A stretch of DNA of 64,000 nucleotides. Origin: Chitinophaga sp. Ak27. GTDB lineage: Bacteria; Bacteroidota; Bacteroidia; Chitinophagales; Chitinophagaceae. The position numbers and the translations under genes are program-made. The notes under the pieces are model-generated. The model searched no databases. It had not been told where the DNA came from and was given only the letters and a program-made list of their open reading frames with translations. Of the stretch, positions 41,215 through 51,300 are shown piece by piece (the stretch's first letter is position 1; the number at the start of each line of letters is the position of its first letter). Location: the NCBI RefSeq assembly GCF_012726295.1, contig NZ_JABAOB010000012.1, positions 62,001-126,000 on the forward strand, read 5' to 3'.

Positions 41215-42594
41215 CTACGGCCGCCTGAGCAGGCGCCATTCGGCACATTGGAACAATCCCTCGCCCCAATTAGCAGTTACATTTAAACGATAATATTTAA
41301 AGGCTACTTTATTGCTGAAAGTAAACTTGCGGGTGAGGAAGCGCGAGCCGAACGACTCGTTGTTGCGGCTATCCAGCACCACCCAGTTTTGCCCATCTGA
41401 CGAGCCCTGTATTTCCCAATTTTTGGGATCCCTGCCGGGAGCATCATTGGCGGAGGTAATAGTATAGGCGCCGGTATACTGAGGCATAGCGAAATCAAGC
41501 TGCATCCATGCATTGGTAAAATTGAACAACAGGAACTTGGTATTGATATTATTATCTATCAGCTTGGGCGAATTTTCGTTTCCATTACTGGTATTCTCAA
41601 ACTGAACGCTGTACCGGATATTGGTATTGGTAATATCTGTTTCTATCAGTTTGGAAGGGTCCAGTACAATCACTACGGTTTTCTTCACGGAATCTACCAG
41701 GTGATTGGATGGGTCGCTGAGGGTAAGCGCCAATACCGGTTTTTGGGCCGCATATTGTTGCAGGGCTGCCACTTTCACTTTGAGCCCGAAGGTAGCTGTG
41801 TTCTTGTTGGCATCGAAATTCACCGTAGGTGGCAACGTATAGTCGTTATCTTTAGCCAGCAGCACACCATCGGTGATAGTCCCTTTATCCAGCAGGCGCT
41901 GGGCTGTGTCCGGCGCGGCGTTGACAGTTGCCGTAAATGCATTTCCTGCAATCCCACCCAGCGACACGCTGATAGGAACCGTTACTTCCGTGGTACCCAG
42001 GATAGCATTATCTCCCGAAGGCTGATGAGAAATTGTACCGGCATCCGTAAAATAGACATAGTGAATTTCCGCAGGGGTTATGACTTTGTCGGTATGAACG
42101 ATCACAATTGCTGATCCGGCAGCTCCATCGAGCGTATTGTTTTTTCCCGGATTACCCAGCTGTATGGCCAGCGCCAGGCTTTTTCCATAACTCTTCTCAA
42201 TCGCCTGCATTGCAATATCGAGGTTAAATGAGAGCGTGTCTACGCCGAAACGGATCTCGGCGGCCCTGGGAATGGTGTAATAGTTATCTTCCAGCAATAC
42301 GGTATTGGGAAGCTTTCCGGTGGAAATGAGTTGCTGGATAGTATCATTATTCACCCCTATACTGAGGGTAAATATCTTCGGCGCGCTGGAAGACAAGGCA
42401 ATTTTTACCGGTACGGTAATTTTATCATTGGATTTAATATAGCTGGCCGCGCCAGGGATTATAATCTGCCCGTTTACACTGCTGATCGCCACTTTTACAG
42501 GTGGCAACGTTTCATCTGTGAAGCGTTCATTTTTATTGCAGGCGATGATGCCTGATAGTAGCAACAGGCATAGCAGCCCTGGTTTTTTGCCCAT
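41215..42594 (-). CDS. DUF1735/discoidin (F5/8-C) lipoprotein
   Basis: ATG 42594 (MGKKPGLLCLLLLSGIIACNKN) gives a lipoprotein with lipobox IIAC; two upstream in-frame ATGs are less signal-like. The 459-residue protein holds two DUF1735-type (BT_3987-like) domains, at ~25-150 and ~170-290, each with a pattern like VKIALSSSAPKIFTLSIGVNNDTIQQLISTGKLP and LLEDNYYTIPRAAEIRFGVDTLSFNLDIA. A C-terminal discoidin-like domain follows (~320-459: YSVQFENTSNGNENSPKLIDNNINTKFLLFNFTNAWMQLDFAMPQYTGAYTITSANDAPGRDPKNWEIQGS), which often binds glycans. It is the last gene of the ten-gene operon. The likely role is surface glycan binding, like the SusE/SusF-type lipoproteins, but this is inference. Confidence 0.85.
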   Translation of the reverse strand: MGKKPGLLCLLLLSGIIACNKNERFTDETLPPVKVAISSVNGQIIIPGAASYIKSNDKITVPVKIALSSSAPKIFTLSIGVNNDTIQQLISTGKLPNTVLLEDNYYTIPRAAEIRFGVDTLSFNLDIAMQAIEKSYGKSLALAIQLGNPGKNNTLDGAAGSAIVIVHTDKVITPAEIHYVYFTDAGTISHQPSGDNAILGTTEVTVPISVSLGGIAGNAFTATVNAAPDTAQRLLDKGTITDGVLLAKDNDYTLPPTVNFDANKNTATFGLKVKVAALQQYAAQKPVLALTLSDPSNHLVDSVKKTVVIVLDPSKLIETDITNTNIRYSVQFENTSNGNENSPKLIDNNINTKFLLFNFTNAWMQLDFAMPQYTGAYTITSANDAPGRDPKNWEIQGSSDGQNWVVLDSRNNESFGSRFLTRKFTFSNKVAFKYYRLNVTANWGEGLFQCAEWRLLRRP

Positions 42595-42629
42595 ATCATA
42601 AGGTTTGTAGGTCATTAAATTGAGATCTT

Positions 42630-44381
42630 CTATATGCCTACGTTGGCATAAGTAGTGATCCATACCCTTCCATCGAGATTCCAGTTGGTATCGGCCGGGA
42701 TCTGCAGCCAGCTGAGTATTTGCCTGACAACATCTACCGGCTGCGGCACCAGCTGGGAGAGGTTGGTGTTAGCAGTAGGACACATGAGATCATTGAAATC
42801 ATCCCAGGCATAATTGCCTTTTAGCTGAAAATCATGTTTTAAACTACTCTGGTCTTTGAAAACGCCGCCGAACCCGTCTTTACACGACCAGTAGCCCGCC
42901 AGGTAATCGTAGTAAGGATGGGAAGTGGGCAGCTGATCGGCACATACGTATGTCTTTATCACATCATCCGGAATTGCTGCTTTAAAAAATTTCACTTCTG
43001 TTACATAGGCATCCAGCCAGCGGTTGTCTGATACGTTGCCGGGCATAAAGCCCAGGGTGAGCGGTGCATCGGTATCAAAACTGCCATAGCCGGTGATATC
43101 AATTTCCCCGTTGTATTGCCCGTCGGTTAGCAGGCGCAGGTAACGCTTGTTATCTCTCCGGTAAAAAACCGCAGCGAGATCATGCCATTTCCCATCTCCG
43201 ATATTACCACCTGTAATCATGTTGTTGGCGTTAAATACAGGTGTGTTTTGCCCAAAATGCACTCCCCAGTTATTTTGCTCCAGCGACATATTCCAGCCGG
43301 TATTATGCCACCAGTCCATCGACATATTGTTGCCAATGATGGAAGGCCAGGTAAAGGCATAGTCGCCGGAATGACTTTTATTCTTTTTTATCTTCAGTTC
43401 AATCGTCGCGTCTGTGGTATCGCCCAGGTTATAGTCTGCCTTGCCGCTGTCGATCGTAGCATATATAGCATTGGCGGTATTGTCGCCATACAGCCGCACC
43501 GACTTGCCGGTATAACGGTTACCTGTAAACGGCCGGTCGATGAAGCTGGGCATGTAACGGGGTGAATAAAAAATGGTGAAGGTATTGACCTTGCCATTGC
43601 TGAGAATAGTGCCGTCATCGGTTTGCGGATTGGGTACTACCGCGCCACCGCGGTTAGACGTAACCACTATCAGCCAGCTCTCCTTATTGTAGCTGGGCCG
43701 CTTTTTCAGGGCGGCCAGCAGCTCACTTACATAGCCGTCTACTTTTAATATAGCCGCTTTATATTCAGGCGTGCCGGACTCATATCCATGCGCAGCACCA
43801 GCCAGGGCAACCTGGCTGAACTGGCCGAACACCAGGCCTGCTGTATCTACTTTCAGCTCATTGAGCAATGCTTGTTGCACCGCATCGTCGTTGTTAGCAA
43901 ATGTTTTATTGACATCGGCATTTGTGATCAGTTTTTTCCCTAAATCATCGGCAGCGCTGAAAGCAGCAATTCTATATCCGGGGTTGCGCCCCTTGATATA
44001 CTTAAAGAAAACGGGATATTGGGAAAGGCTGTTATTGCTCATATCTTCGCTAACAACTCCGTGTTTCTCCTTGTGTACACCTGTAAGCAGATCTGCCCAT
44101 CCGGTAGCATCCAGGCTGATGGTATCGCTGATACTATTCCAACAGTAGATGGCGCTGTCTTCCATGGCGGTGAGCTGCGGCGCCGGCGCATCGCGTACCG
44201 CTTCTCCCCTGGCGCCATCTATCACCAACATTAATATCTTAGGCTGTTTTACCGTTACATTGGTAGGGTCGTCGTAATGCTTTACCGGCGCATGATCGAG
44301 GCCTTTATTGCAGGCCGCGATAGCGGTGATCATTCCTATCATGACGGCCAGCCATCTTCTGCCTGTTTTATAGATGTTCAT
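42630..44381 (-). CDS. Alkaline-phosphatase-fold lipoprotein with LamG-like domain
   Basis: The 583-residue protein is a lipoprotein (MNIYKTGRRWLAVMIGMITAIAACNKG, lipobox IAAC). Residues ~45-275 have the alkaline phosphatase/phosphodiesterase fold: KILMLVIDGARGEAV, then SISLDATGWADLLTGVHKEKHGVVSED, then VFGQFSQVALAGAAHGYESGTPEYKAAILKVDGYVSELL and WLIVVTSNRGG. The usual metal ligands at VDxAGH and TSDHG are replaced here (VALAGA, TSNRG), and the nucleophile region is changed, so it may be inactive. Residues ~330-490 form a concanavalin/LamG-like domain (SMDWWHNTGWNMSLEQNNWGVHFG), as in DUF4983 proteins. It is an internal gene of the ten-gene operon, with its stop 35 bases before the next start. 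Role: probably ligand binding at the cell surface. Confidence 0.8.
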   Translation of the reverse strand: MNIYKTGRRWLAVMIGMITAIAACNKGLDHAPVKHYDDPTNVTVKQPKILMLVIDGARGEAVRDAPAPQLTAMEDSAIYCWNSISDTISLDATGWADLLTGVHKEKHGVVSEDMSNNSLSQYPVFFKYIKGRNPGYRIAAFSAADDLGKKLITNADVNKTFANNDDAVQQALLNELKVDTAGLVFGQFSQVALAGAAHGYESGTPEYKAAILKVDGYVSELLAALKKRPSYNKESWLIVVTSNRGGAVVPNPQTDDGTILSNGKVNTFTIFYSPRYMPSFIDRPFTGNRYTGKSVRLYGDNTANAIYATIDSGKADYNLGDTTDATIELKIKKNKSHSGDYAFTWPSIIGNNMSMDWWHNTGWNMSLEQNNWGVHFGQNTPVFNANNMITGGNIGDGKWHDLAAVFYRRDNKRYLRLLTDGQYNGEIDITGYGSFDTDAPLTLGFMPGNVSDNRWLDAYVTEVKFFKAAIPDDVIKTYVCADQLPTSHPYYDYLAGYWSCKDGFGGVFKDQSSLKHDFQLKGNYAWDDFNDLMCPTANTNLSQLVPQPVDVVRQILSWLQIPADTNWNLDGRVWITTYANVGI

Positions 44382-44396
44382 ATGCTGCAGATTTTT

Positions 44397-45983
44397 TTAT
44401 TTGAATAACAGTCTGAAAATATTGCCGGCATCTTTTTCATTGAACCGGGAAAACATGCCAAGTACCAGGGCCTGCGTTTGTCCATTAGCGCTGGTCGTTT
44501 CCACCACTTTACTCACATATCCCCTGAAATCGCCGGTATTATTGTATCCTGCGGCCAGCGATGCATCAGGATTCAGCACCATGAACCCGGACCGGCGTAC
44601 ATTTCCATATTGTTTAAAATACCCGCTCACGATAATGAGACCGTTGTTCAACTGATGCGCAAACAGGTAACTGGTACCGCTGAGTACCGGCAAAGGTGCA
44701 AACTGGTTATCGATGCTTCCATCTGTTTTCAGCATCACCAGGCCGCTTTTATCGGCGCCATTGAAACGGGTAAAATCGCCTGCCAGCATAAAACGTTGTT
44801 TAGCGGCATTGTAGCGGATGGTGTAAATGGTATTATCGGCTCCGCTGCCGCCAAAACCGGCATCCAGGCTGCCATCGGTATTCAACCGGGCAATGTAGGG
44901 TGCAGGCTGCCCATTGTATTTGGTAAAGCGTCCTACGATAATCAGCTTACCATCGGGCTGCATATAGGCGTCGGAGATAGGACCATTAGCGCCGTCGAAA
45001 CTTTTATGTTTTGCCAGGTCGTAGTTAAAAGTGGAATCCAGCCGCCCATCGGGATAGAAACGAATCAGCTGCCGCACCACCACGCTATCGGTAATTAACG
45101 AATCGCGTTCATGCAAAAAGTCGGGTTTATTATACACATAGCTCAGGTAATAATTAAAATTACCAATACAGGTAATCTTATTGTCGTATACATAGGCCCG
45201 GTAAATATTCCCATCGGTCCCCCCATTAAAAGCAGGAACGGTGTCTTTCTTAGTATAGGTGTTTACGATCGCACTGTCCAGCGAGCCGTTGCTGTTGAGC
45301 AGGGTGATGTTGCGCATTTCACCATTGTGGGTATCATAAGAAGAAAAGCTGCCGGTGATCACCAGCTTGCCCCCCGGCAATGCAGCAATAGCGCCCAGTG
45401 AGCCATCGGCGCCTTTTCCAGACAACAGGTTACGATCTACTTCTCCATCTTTCGAGGTTAATACGATCCGGTTCAGGGGCTTTACCACCCCTTTGCGTTC
45501 AAAATCCCAGAAGCCGCCCAGCAACAACATACGGCCATCAGGCATCTGGTAGGCTTCATTTACGGGGCCATTGGCGCCAACGGTGGCTCTATAGTTGGGG
45601 TCAAGGTCGAGGTTGCCTTTCACCCGGAAAATGGGACCAAAATAGATCTGGTCGCCGATAGTGACCGAAGCTACGCCCGTACTACCAGTTACCGGCACCT
45701 TTACCTTGATGCCGGCGGTATCTACACTCACTACCTCTGCCCGTTCTGCGTTAAATGTAAAGCGAAGAGAATCTTTATAGGGAACCAGGCCGGTAGCTTT
45801 GAAAGTAACCACCGTGCCGGGCGCCGCTTCTAACGGCTCGGGAGGATCAGTGCTCAACATCACGCCCAGCTGCTGTCTTCCACCGGCATAGGGATTATCA
45901 AATACCTGGCTATCTTTCCGGCAGTTGACCAGCAATAACGTGATCAGCAAGGCAAACAGCCCCACACGCCCGGTTCGTTTCAT
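44397..45983 (-). CDS. Delta-60-repeat beta-propeller lipoprotein (DUF5008-like)
   Basis: ATG 45983 (MKRTGRVGLFALLITLLLVNCRKD) gives a lipoprotein with lipobox LVNC and 528 residues. Residues ~30-130 form an Ig-like/IPT domain (DPPEPLEAAPGTVVTFKATGLVPYKDSLRFTFN) of DUF5008 type. The rest is a beta-propeller made from repeats of the delta-60 form: GxNGPVNEAYQMPDGRMLLLGGFWDFE, then IAALPGGKLVITGSFSSYD, then ISDAYMQPDGKLIIVGRFTKYNGQP and later AGDFTRFNG. Such propellers can be surface binding modules. Function is unknown. The gene lies between the fasciclin and phosphatase-fold genes; the ATG at 46046 in the same frame overlaps the previous gene by eight bases and is not chosen. Confidence 0.82.
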   Translation of the reverse strand: MKRTGRVGLFALLITLLLVNCRKDSQVFDNPYAGGRQQLGVMLSTDPPEPLEAAPGTVVTFKATGLVPYKDSLRFTFNAERAEVVSVDTAGIKVKVPVTGSTGVASVTIGDQIYFGPIFRVKGNLDLDPNYRATVGANGPVNEAYQMPDGRMLLLGGFWDFERKGVVKPLNRIVLTSKDGEVDRNLLSGKGADGSLGAIAALPGGKLVITGSFSSYDTHNGEMRNITLLNSNGSLDSAIVNTYTKKDTVPAFNGGTDGNIYRAYVYDNKITCIGNFNYYLSYVYNKPDFLHERDSLITDSVVVRQLIRFYPDGRLDSTFNYDLAKHKSFDGANGPISDAYMQPDGKLIIVGRFTKYNGQPAPYIARLNTDGSLDAGFGGSGADNTIYTIRYNAAKQRFMLAGDFTRFNGADKSGLVMLKTDGSIDNQFAPLPVLSGTSYLFAHQLNNGLIIVSGYFKQYGNVRRSGFMVLNPDASLAAGYNNTGDFRGYVSKVVETTSANGQTQALVLGMFSRFNEKDAGNIFRLLFK

Positions 45984-46038
45984 ATATTTTTTACTAATTG
46001 GAGAAATCATTTTTTTGCTTTTTTCGGGAGAGAAAATA

Positions 46039-46761
46039 TCAACCACCTGTTTTCATGACGATGATCATATCATCCAGGAATGCCTGGTAATCGAATCCGA
46101 AATAATAATGCGCATCGCTCAATACGTGCACTACACCATTGTTGGTTAGGATATTACAGGAGGCCACATCGGCGCGGTTCCAGTTATCCATTGGGCGACC
46201 TATGTCAGGGATGTAACAGATAGACAATTGCCGGTAACCCACATATTTCACCCCGTTATCATCGTTGTAGATAACACCGATATTCATCGGCGCTCCATTC
46301 CACGACAGGTAGCCCTGCCCCGGGTAAATCGACAGCAGGTTGTAGTCGATCTGCGGAAAGTCTTTCAACTCGCTGCGCTGGTGAAACATGTAATACCCCA
46401 GGTAGCGCTGCCAGATGGTAGCCGGAATGTCTGAAAGCTTTTTGATCGTATCGTACGACTGGTAGTTCAGATCACCATTGAGGCGTACTACCAGGTGCTT
46501 GATGCTATTATTGGTAGGCGCGAAGAAGGTGAGGGTATCTTCGCGGAATACCTTCTCCCAACCGGCTAATTTCACTACCTGCGCCACGCTGTCGAAAAAG
46601 TAGGGCACGGCATTGAGATAGTCCATAGTAGTACCTTTGAAGTGCGGATCGCTGGTACCTGAGTCTTTATAGTATTCTTTCTTACAAGCGCCCGTCCATA
46701 GCAGGACGCCCAATAAGATAAGCAGGGTATATATCTGGTGACTTTTATTTAGCTGGTTCAT
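46039..46761 (-). CDS. Fasciclin-domain lipoprotein (locus 2, first)
   Basis: The protein starts at ATG 46761 (MNQLNKSHQIYTLLILLGVLLWTGACKKE), a lipoprotein with lipobox TGAC. One FAS1 domain covers ~45-235: FKGTTMDYLNAVPYFFDSVAQVVKLAGWEKVF, then DTLTFFAPTNNSIKHLV (the H1-like TxFAPTN motif), later NNGVVHVLSDAHYYFGFDY, the family's closing NGxxHxxD pattern. FAS1 domains act in cell adhesion and carbohydrate binding. In Chitinophaga-type SusCD loci such a fasciclin protein is common after SusD, as here (the SusD gene ends 11 bases upstream). Its role is probably surface assembly or binding; there is no enzymatic motif. Confidence 0.87.
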   Translation of the reverse strand: MNQLNKSHQIYTLLILLGVLLWTGACKKEYYKDSGTSDPHFKGTTMDYLNAVPYFFDSVAQVVKLAGWEKVFREDTLTFFAPTNNSIKHLVVRLNGDLNYQSYDTIKKLSDIPATIWQRYLGYYMFHQRSELKDFPQIDYNLLSIYPGQGYLSWNGAPMNIGVIYNDDNGVKYVGYRQLSICYIPDIGRPMDNWNRADVASCNILTNNGVVHVLSDAHYYFGFDYQAFLDDMIIVMKTGG

Positions 46762-46771
46762 GAGCAATATT

Positions 46772-48307
46772 TTATCTTGACCAATAATTATTCAATTGCA
46801 TACCGGGATTGTTATTCAAGGCGGCAGGGCTGATAGGCCAGGTCCAACCACCGTTTTCAAACTGCGACTGGGTAAGCGGGTAATAGCACCATTGCTGATT
46901 CATAACGCGACCGGTGCGTACCAGGTCAAAATAATAATGGCCTTCCATCATCAGCTCCTTGGCGCTTTCTATGTAGATAGCGTCTTTCAACGCAGGACCT
47001 CCCTGGCCCTGGTACAGGGTAGTTTTAGCGCGGTTGCGGATCATGTTCAGCATGCGAATAGCTTCCGCATCCTTGTTGAGCGCAGCCAATGCCTCGGCGC
47101 GCAGCAGGATAGCCCCGGCATAGCGCAACAGGATCAGGTCATTGTCCACGTTCTTATCATTTTCGCCTTGCTCAAAAATGCTGCTGTACTTAAGAAACAG
47201 GAAGGTACCATCGTTGGCATACATCTGAGAATCGAACCAGGTGGTAGCACGCGCATCGGGCACGCCGGTGGGATATAACCTGCGCAGGAAGTCGGCACGG
47301 ATATAGGAGAAGCTATATTGGTGACCGGCAGCCGGACGTTTATATGGCCAGTGCACAACAAACTCGGATAAGTCGTTCCAGTTGTCGCCCAACGTTTCGC
47401 CATAGTTGGAGTTAATCACAATATCAAAAAGGCTTTCTTTGGAGCGGCCTTTAAAGATGGTAAATGACTGTTCGATAGGCAGTAAGTCGTAGGCGCCGCT
47501 TTTAATCAGTTCATCGCCCCACTGCGCGGTTTGGGTATAATATTGCTGGGCATTCCCTTTATCGAAACCGGCATTCCACATGCTCATTTCCATCATCAGC
47601 GCTAAAGCAGCGCCCCTGCTGGCTTTGGCGCCCTGGTTGGCAGGATCGTTAAATGTCCATTGCAGGTTGTCTTTTACTTTTCCCAGGTCGGCAATACAAT
47701 TGTTCATCACCGTCACCATTTTTTCGCGTGATAAAGGCGCATCGTGATAAGCGTCGGTATAGTAAGGCACATCGCCCCAGAGGCGTACCATGATGAAGTA
47801 AGTCATACAACGCATGAAAATGGCTTCTGCCTGGTAGCCTTTAATATCCGTGTCGGTGATGTCGGCGATCTTCCGGTGATCCAGTTCATATACCAGGATG
47901 TTGCTGGCCTGGATAATACGGTAAAAAGGCCGCCAGTCGGACAAGTTCCACAACTTAAAGATGTTCCAGAAGTCTTTTCCTCCGGGGGTATTCACTACGT
48001 TGCTCAGGTCATTTTTAGCGATGCTCACCAGGAAGGTGCGGTCGTTGCCATCATTTTTTTGCGGCGACATTTCCATTTGCCCGCCCCTCATTTCACCAGC
48101 CGCAGCAAACAGCGGACAGGAGCCGGCTGCATCTCTGAACAGCCCGTAAATATCCCATAAATTACTCTCCACATCATTCCGGTTCTGGAAGAAAGTATTA
48201 CCAGACAAGCGGTCCAGCGGTTTTACATCCAGGAACTTTTTACATCCCAGTGGCGTCATGAATAATAAAAGGGTAACGATATAAGTAATCCTGCGAAACA
48301 TAATCAA
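46772..48307 (-). CDS. SusD/RagB family lipoprotein (locus 2, first)
   Basis: The 511-residue protein is a lipoprotein (MIMFRRITYIVTLLLFMTPLGCKKFLDVKPLDRLSGNTFF); CKKFLDVKP is the SusD mark. Its helices include GYQAEAIFMRCMTYFIMVRLWGDVPYYTDAYH, the LRALxYFxLVxxYGDVPY motif, and ILLRYAGAILLRAEALAALNKDAEAIRMLNMIRNRA, the RxAE helix near the C terminus. The end SPAALNNNPGMQLNNYW is typical. It is the surface partner of the SusC at 48332-51481 (24-base gap). Binding specificity is not visible. It is followed by the fasciclin gene in the same operon. Confidence 0.96.
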   Translation of the reverse strand: MIMFRRITYIVTLLLFMTPLGCKKFLDVKPLDRLSGNTFFQNRNDVESNLWDIYGLFRDAAGSCPLFAAAGEMRGGQMEMSPQKNDGNDRTFLVSIAKNDLSNVVNTPGGKDFWNIFKLWNLSDWRPFYRIIQASNILVYELDHRKIADITDTDIKGYQAEAIFMRCMTYFIMVRLWGDVPYYTDAYHDAPLSREKMVTVMNNCIADLGKVKDNLQWTFNDPANQGAKASRGAALALMMEMSMWNAGFDKGNAQQYYTQTAQWGDELIKSGAYDLLPIEQSFTIFKGRSKESLFDIVINSNYGETLGDNWNDLSEFVVHWPYKRPAAGHQYSFSYIRADFLRRLYPTGVPDARATTWFDSQMYANDGTFLFLKYSSIFEQGENDKNVDNDLILLRYAGAILLRAEALAALNKDAEAIRMLNMIRNRAKTTLYQGQGGPALKDAIYIESAKELMMEGHYYFDLVRTGRVMNQQWCYYPLTQSQFENGGWTWPISPAALNNNPGMQLNNYWSR

Positions 48308-48331
48308 CAGCTTTTAATGAAAGAGATCACT

Positions 48332-51300
48332 TTAAAATTCTACGTTCAAACCAAAGTTCCAGGAGCGGGGAATCGGGTAACCGCCAGACTGGTCGCGGCC
48401 CAGCGCGGATACATTTTCCGGGTTGGGACCACTGTAGTTGGAAAAAGTAACCAGGTTATTGCACGACAAATAAAAGCGTACGGAGTTAATGCCATAACGG
48501 TTCGTAAATTTCCGGTTAAGCAAATAAGCCAGCGTTACTGTATTGATTTTGTAATAGGACCCATCCTCTTCCGTAAGCGTTTGTTCATAACGGTAAGGAT
48601 TTATTTGCCCGGCTCTCTTGTAGTCAAATGGATAGGGATAAGTAGCGGTATTGCCCGTGCCTTTCCAATAGTCTACGTTCGAGAAGTCTACCACTGCCTT
48701 GGGATCATAAGGATTACCCAGGTACTGCATACGCTGCGCCAGCGCATTGTTGAGGATAGACCGGATCAGGGTAAACGAGGTACTCAGGTTCACGGAAAAA
48801 TTCTTCCAGTTGAGATATGACTGTAAACCACCGGTAATCAATGGTTGCGAGTTACCCGCTGCGGTATAGTCATCGTTAGTCATGACATAGTTACCATCTA
48901 CATCCTGCCAGATAGGATCGCCTCCTTTAAAGTAGGTACCTCCTGAAGTACGGTAGCGCAGCCCTGTGGCCGGATCTACCGGCACATCGGCATCAGAAGC
49001 ATATACGCCGGTGGTTTTAAACAGGTAGTTGGTCAGGCTGTTGCGTCCTACACGATAGAGGATATATTGTCCGCTGGCATTGTCGTATTGGATCAGCGCT
49101 TTGGCGCCATTAGGCAAGTGCGTAAGGATATCCTTGTTGAAGGCTGCATTCACGGAAATAGTCCACTGCACGGCGCTGGTGCGGGGCAAAGGACGAAAGG
49201 TGAAGGTAGCTTCATAACCATAATCGATCAACGACGTTTCGTTGGTGGTAATGTTGTTGAAGCCGGTCATATCCGCTACATCCTTGGTACGCAACAGGTT
49301 CTTCACAGATTTGTAATAGGCGTCGAAAATCACCTCTATGCGGCTATCGAATAGTCCTGCTTCAAAGCCTACGTTGTACTGGGTAGTGGTAGTGGGCTTC
49401 AGCGTGGTATTGGGCAGTTGCCCGAAATCGATGCCCAGCCTCGGATTAGAGTTGTACAATCCGCGGGGGTTATAGGTACCATAAATGGAGAAGATGTCGC
49501 CGGCGGGTACGATATTCTGTCCCCAGCTGCCACGCAAAGAGCCGTAGGTTAGCCATTTGCTGTCTTTGAGCAATGCCTCTTTGTTAAAATTCCAGCGTAC
49601 GCCTACAGCGGGATTACGGGAATAGGGGTCTGAAAAACCGGTGCTCGAAGTACCATCCAGGCGGTAGCTGAGGTCCAGTACATACTTCTGTTTATAGTTA
49701 TAGGAAAAAGTTCCTGCGAAAGAGGCAATGTGTTGCTTGGAGTAATTATCCAGCAAACCACCGCCACGGGAGGCCCAGCCATCAAATCCCAATGGCCCTC
49801 GGTATTGGTTATTGGGCGTTTTTTCCTGTTGTATTACTAATCCCTGGAAGCCTTTGTTATAGATTTCATTAAAGGTAGAAAGGAAGAAATTGTGTTCTCC
49901 ATTTAGACTATAAAAATAAGACAGCATGTTGCGGTTATACAGGGTAAACTTGCGGTCGTTGTACGCATATACCTGTGAAAAGTCGCTATGTGCCGCAGCG
50001 GGCGTAAACCGGTCTTCCGTATTGGAGGCATAGTCGTAGCTCATAGTGCTGGCGGCATTCAGACCTTTCAACAACTGGTAGTTAACGTCTACACTGGCTC
50101 TCACGTTGGCCGTTTTATTATCATTTTTGGTGGTTAAAGACGATAATACCCCGGCAGTACTCTGGTAGAAAGAAGGGCCAGGCAACAGGGAAGAAGCGCT
50201 GGCATTGCCTGCCACGCCATTTTGTGTAAGGCCATTTCCATCTCCCTTATTCCGCTTACCGACCTGGGTAGACAACGTAGTGAATACACGCAGTTTGGGA
50301 TTAGGTTGGTAGAGCATATTAGTGTTGATAGAATAGCGGTCAAATCCGGTATTACGTATCACCCCATTTTCATGGTAGTAGCCTAAATCCACTTTATAGT
50401 TGAACTTGGGATCGCCTCCGCTGATATTCACGTTATGGGTTTGGTTATAAGTGCTACGGTAAAAGATGCCCTGCCAGTTGGTAGAGTTTTTATAATAAGG
50501 ATTGAGGCTATCCGCCAGGAATGGCGTGGTAGATATTTTATTGATATCATCGCGGTCGCCGCTGGCAAAAATTTCCGCAATGCGCAGACTTCGTTCATCC
50601 TTACCGCCAATGGTAGTACGCAACTGGGGCGGCGTATTCACGAAGAAGTTACCGGTGTAGCGTACCAACGGGATGGGTGAACTACCCCTGCGGGTAGTGA
50701 TGAGAATAACGCCATAAGCGCCCCTGGAGCCATACAACGCGGTAGCCTGTGCGTCTTTCAGGATTTCCATGCTCTCAATATCTTCCGGGGGAATCAGGGA
50801 CAAAGGGCTTACGCCTGGTCCGGCCGACTGGTAGCCATATTCAAAGTTGGCATCTGCTTCAATAGGTACACCGTCAATCACATATAAAGGGGAGGTGGGA
50901 GATAGAAACGCGTCGTTACCACTGCCCGACACCGTAATATTCGACAATCCCCTGATTTGAATAGAGCCCCTGGCGCCGGGAGCGCCGGTATTATTCTGGA
51001 TATTTAAGCCCGCTACCCGGCCCTGCAGCAGCTGTTCTACGTTCGATACCGGGATGTCCTGCAATTCTTTTCCACCCACAATGGCAGCAGAACCGGTACC
51101 CAGCTCCCTGGTTTTCTTTTGATAGCCTACTACAATGGCTTCTGTCAATTTATTTTCTGTTACAGTGAGCCTTATTACCACATCCCGTTTATCTTTTACT
51201 TTAAACCGGTAGTCGGCAAAACCCATATAGCGGAAAATCATTTGTGCATCGGGAGCTACCGATACAGAAAAAACGCCATTGGCATTGGTAATTCCTACTG

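Noticed and set aside
39985..41220. CRISPR-like array from the AAAGC repeats
   Set aside because: Units are 6-14 bases without unique spacers, and no cas gene is in the window.
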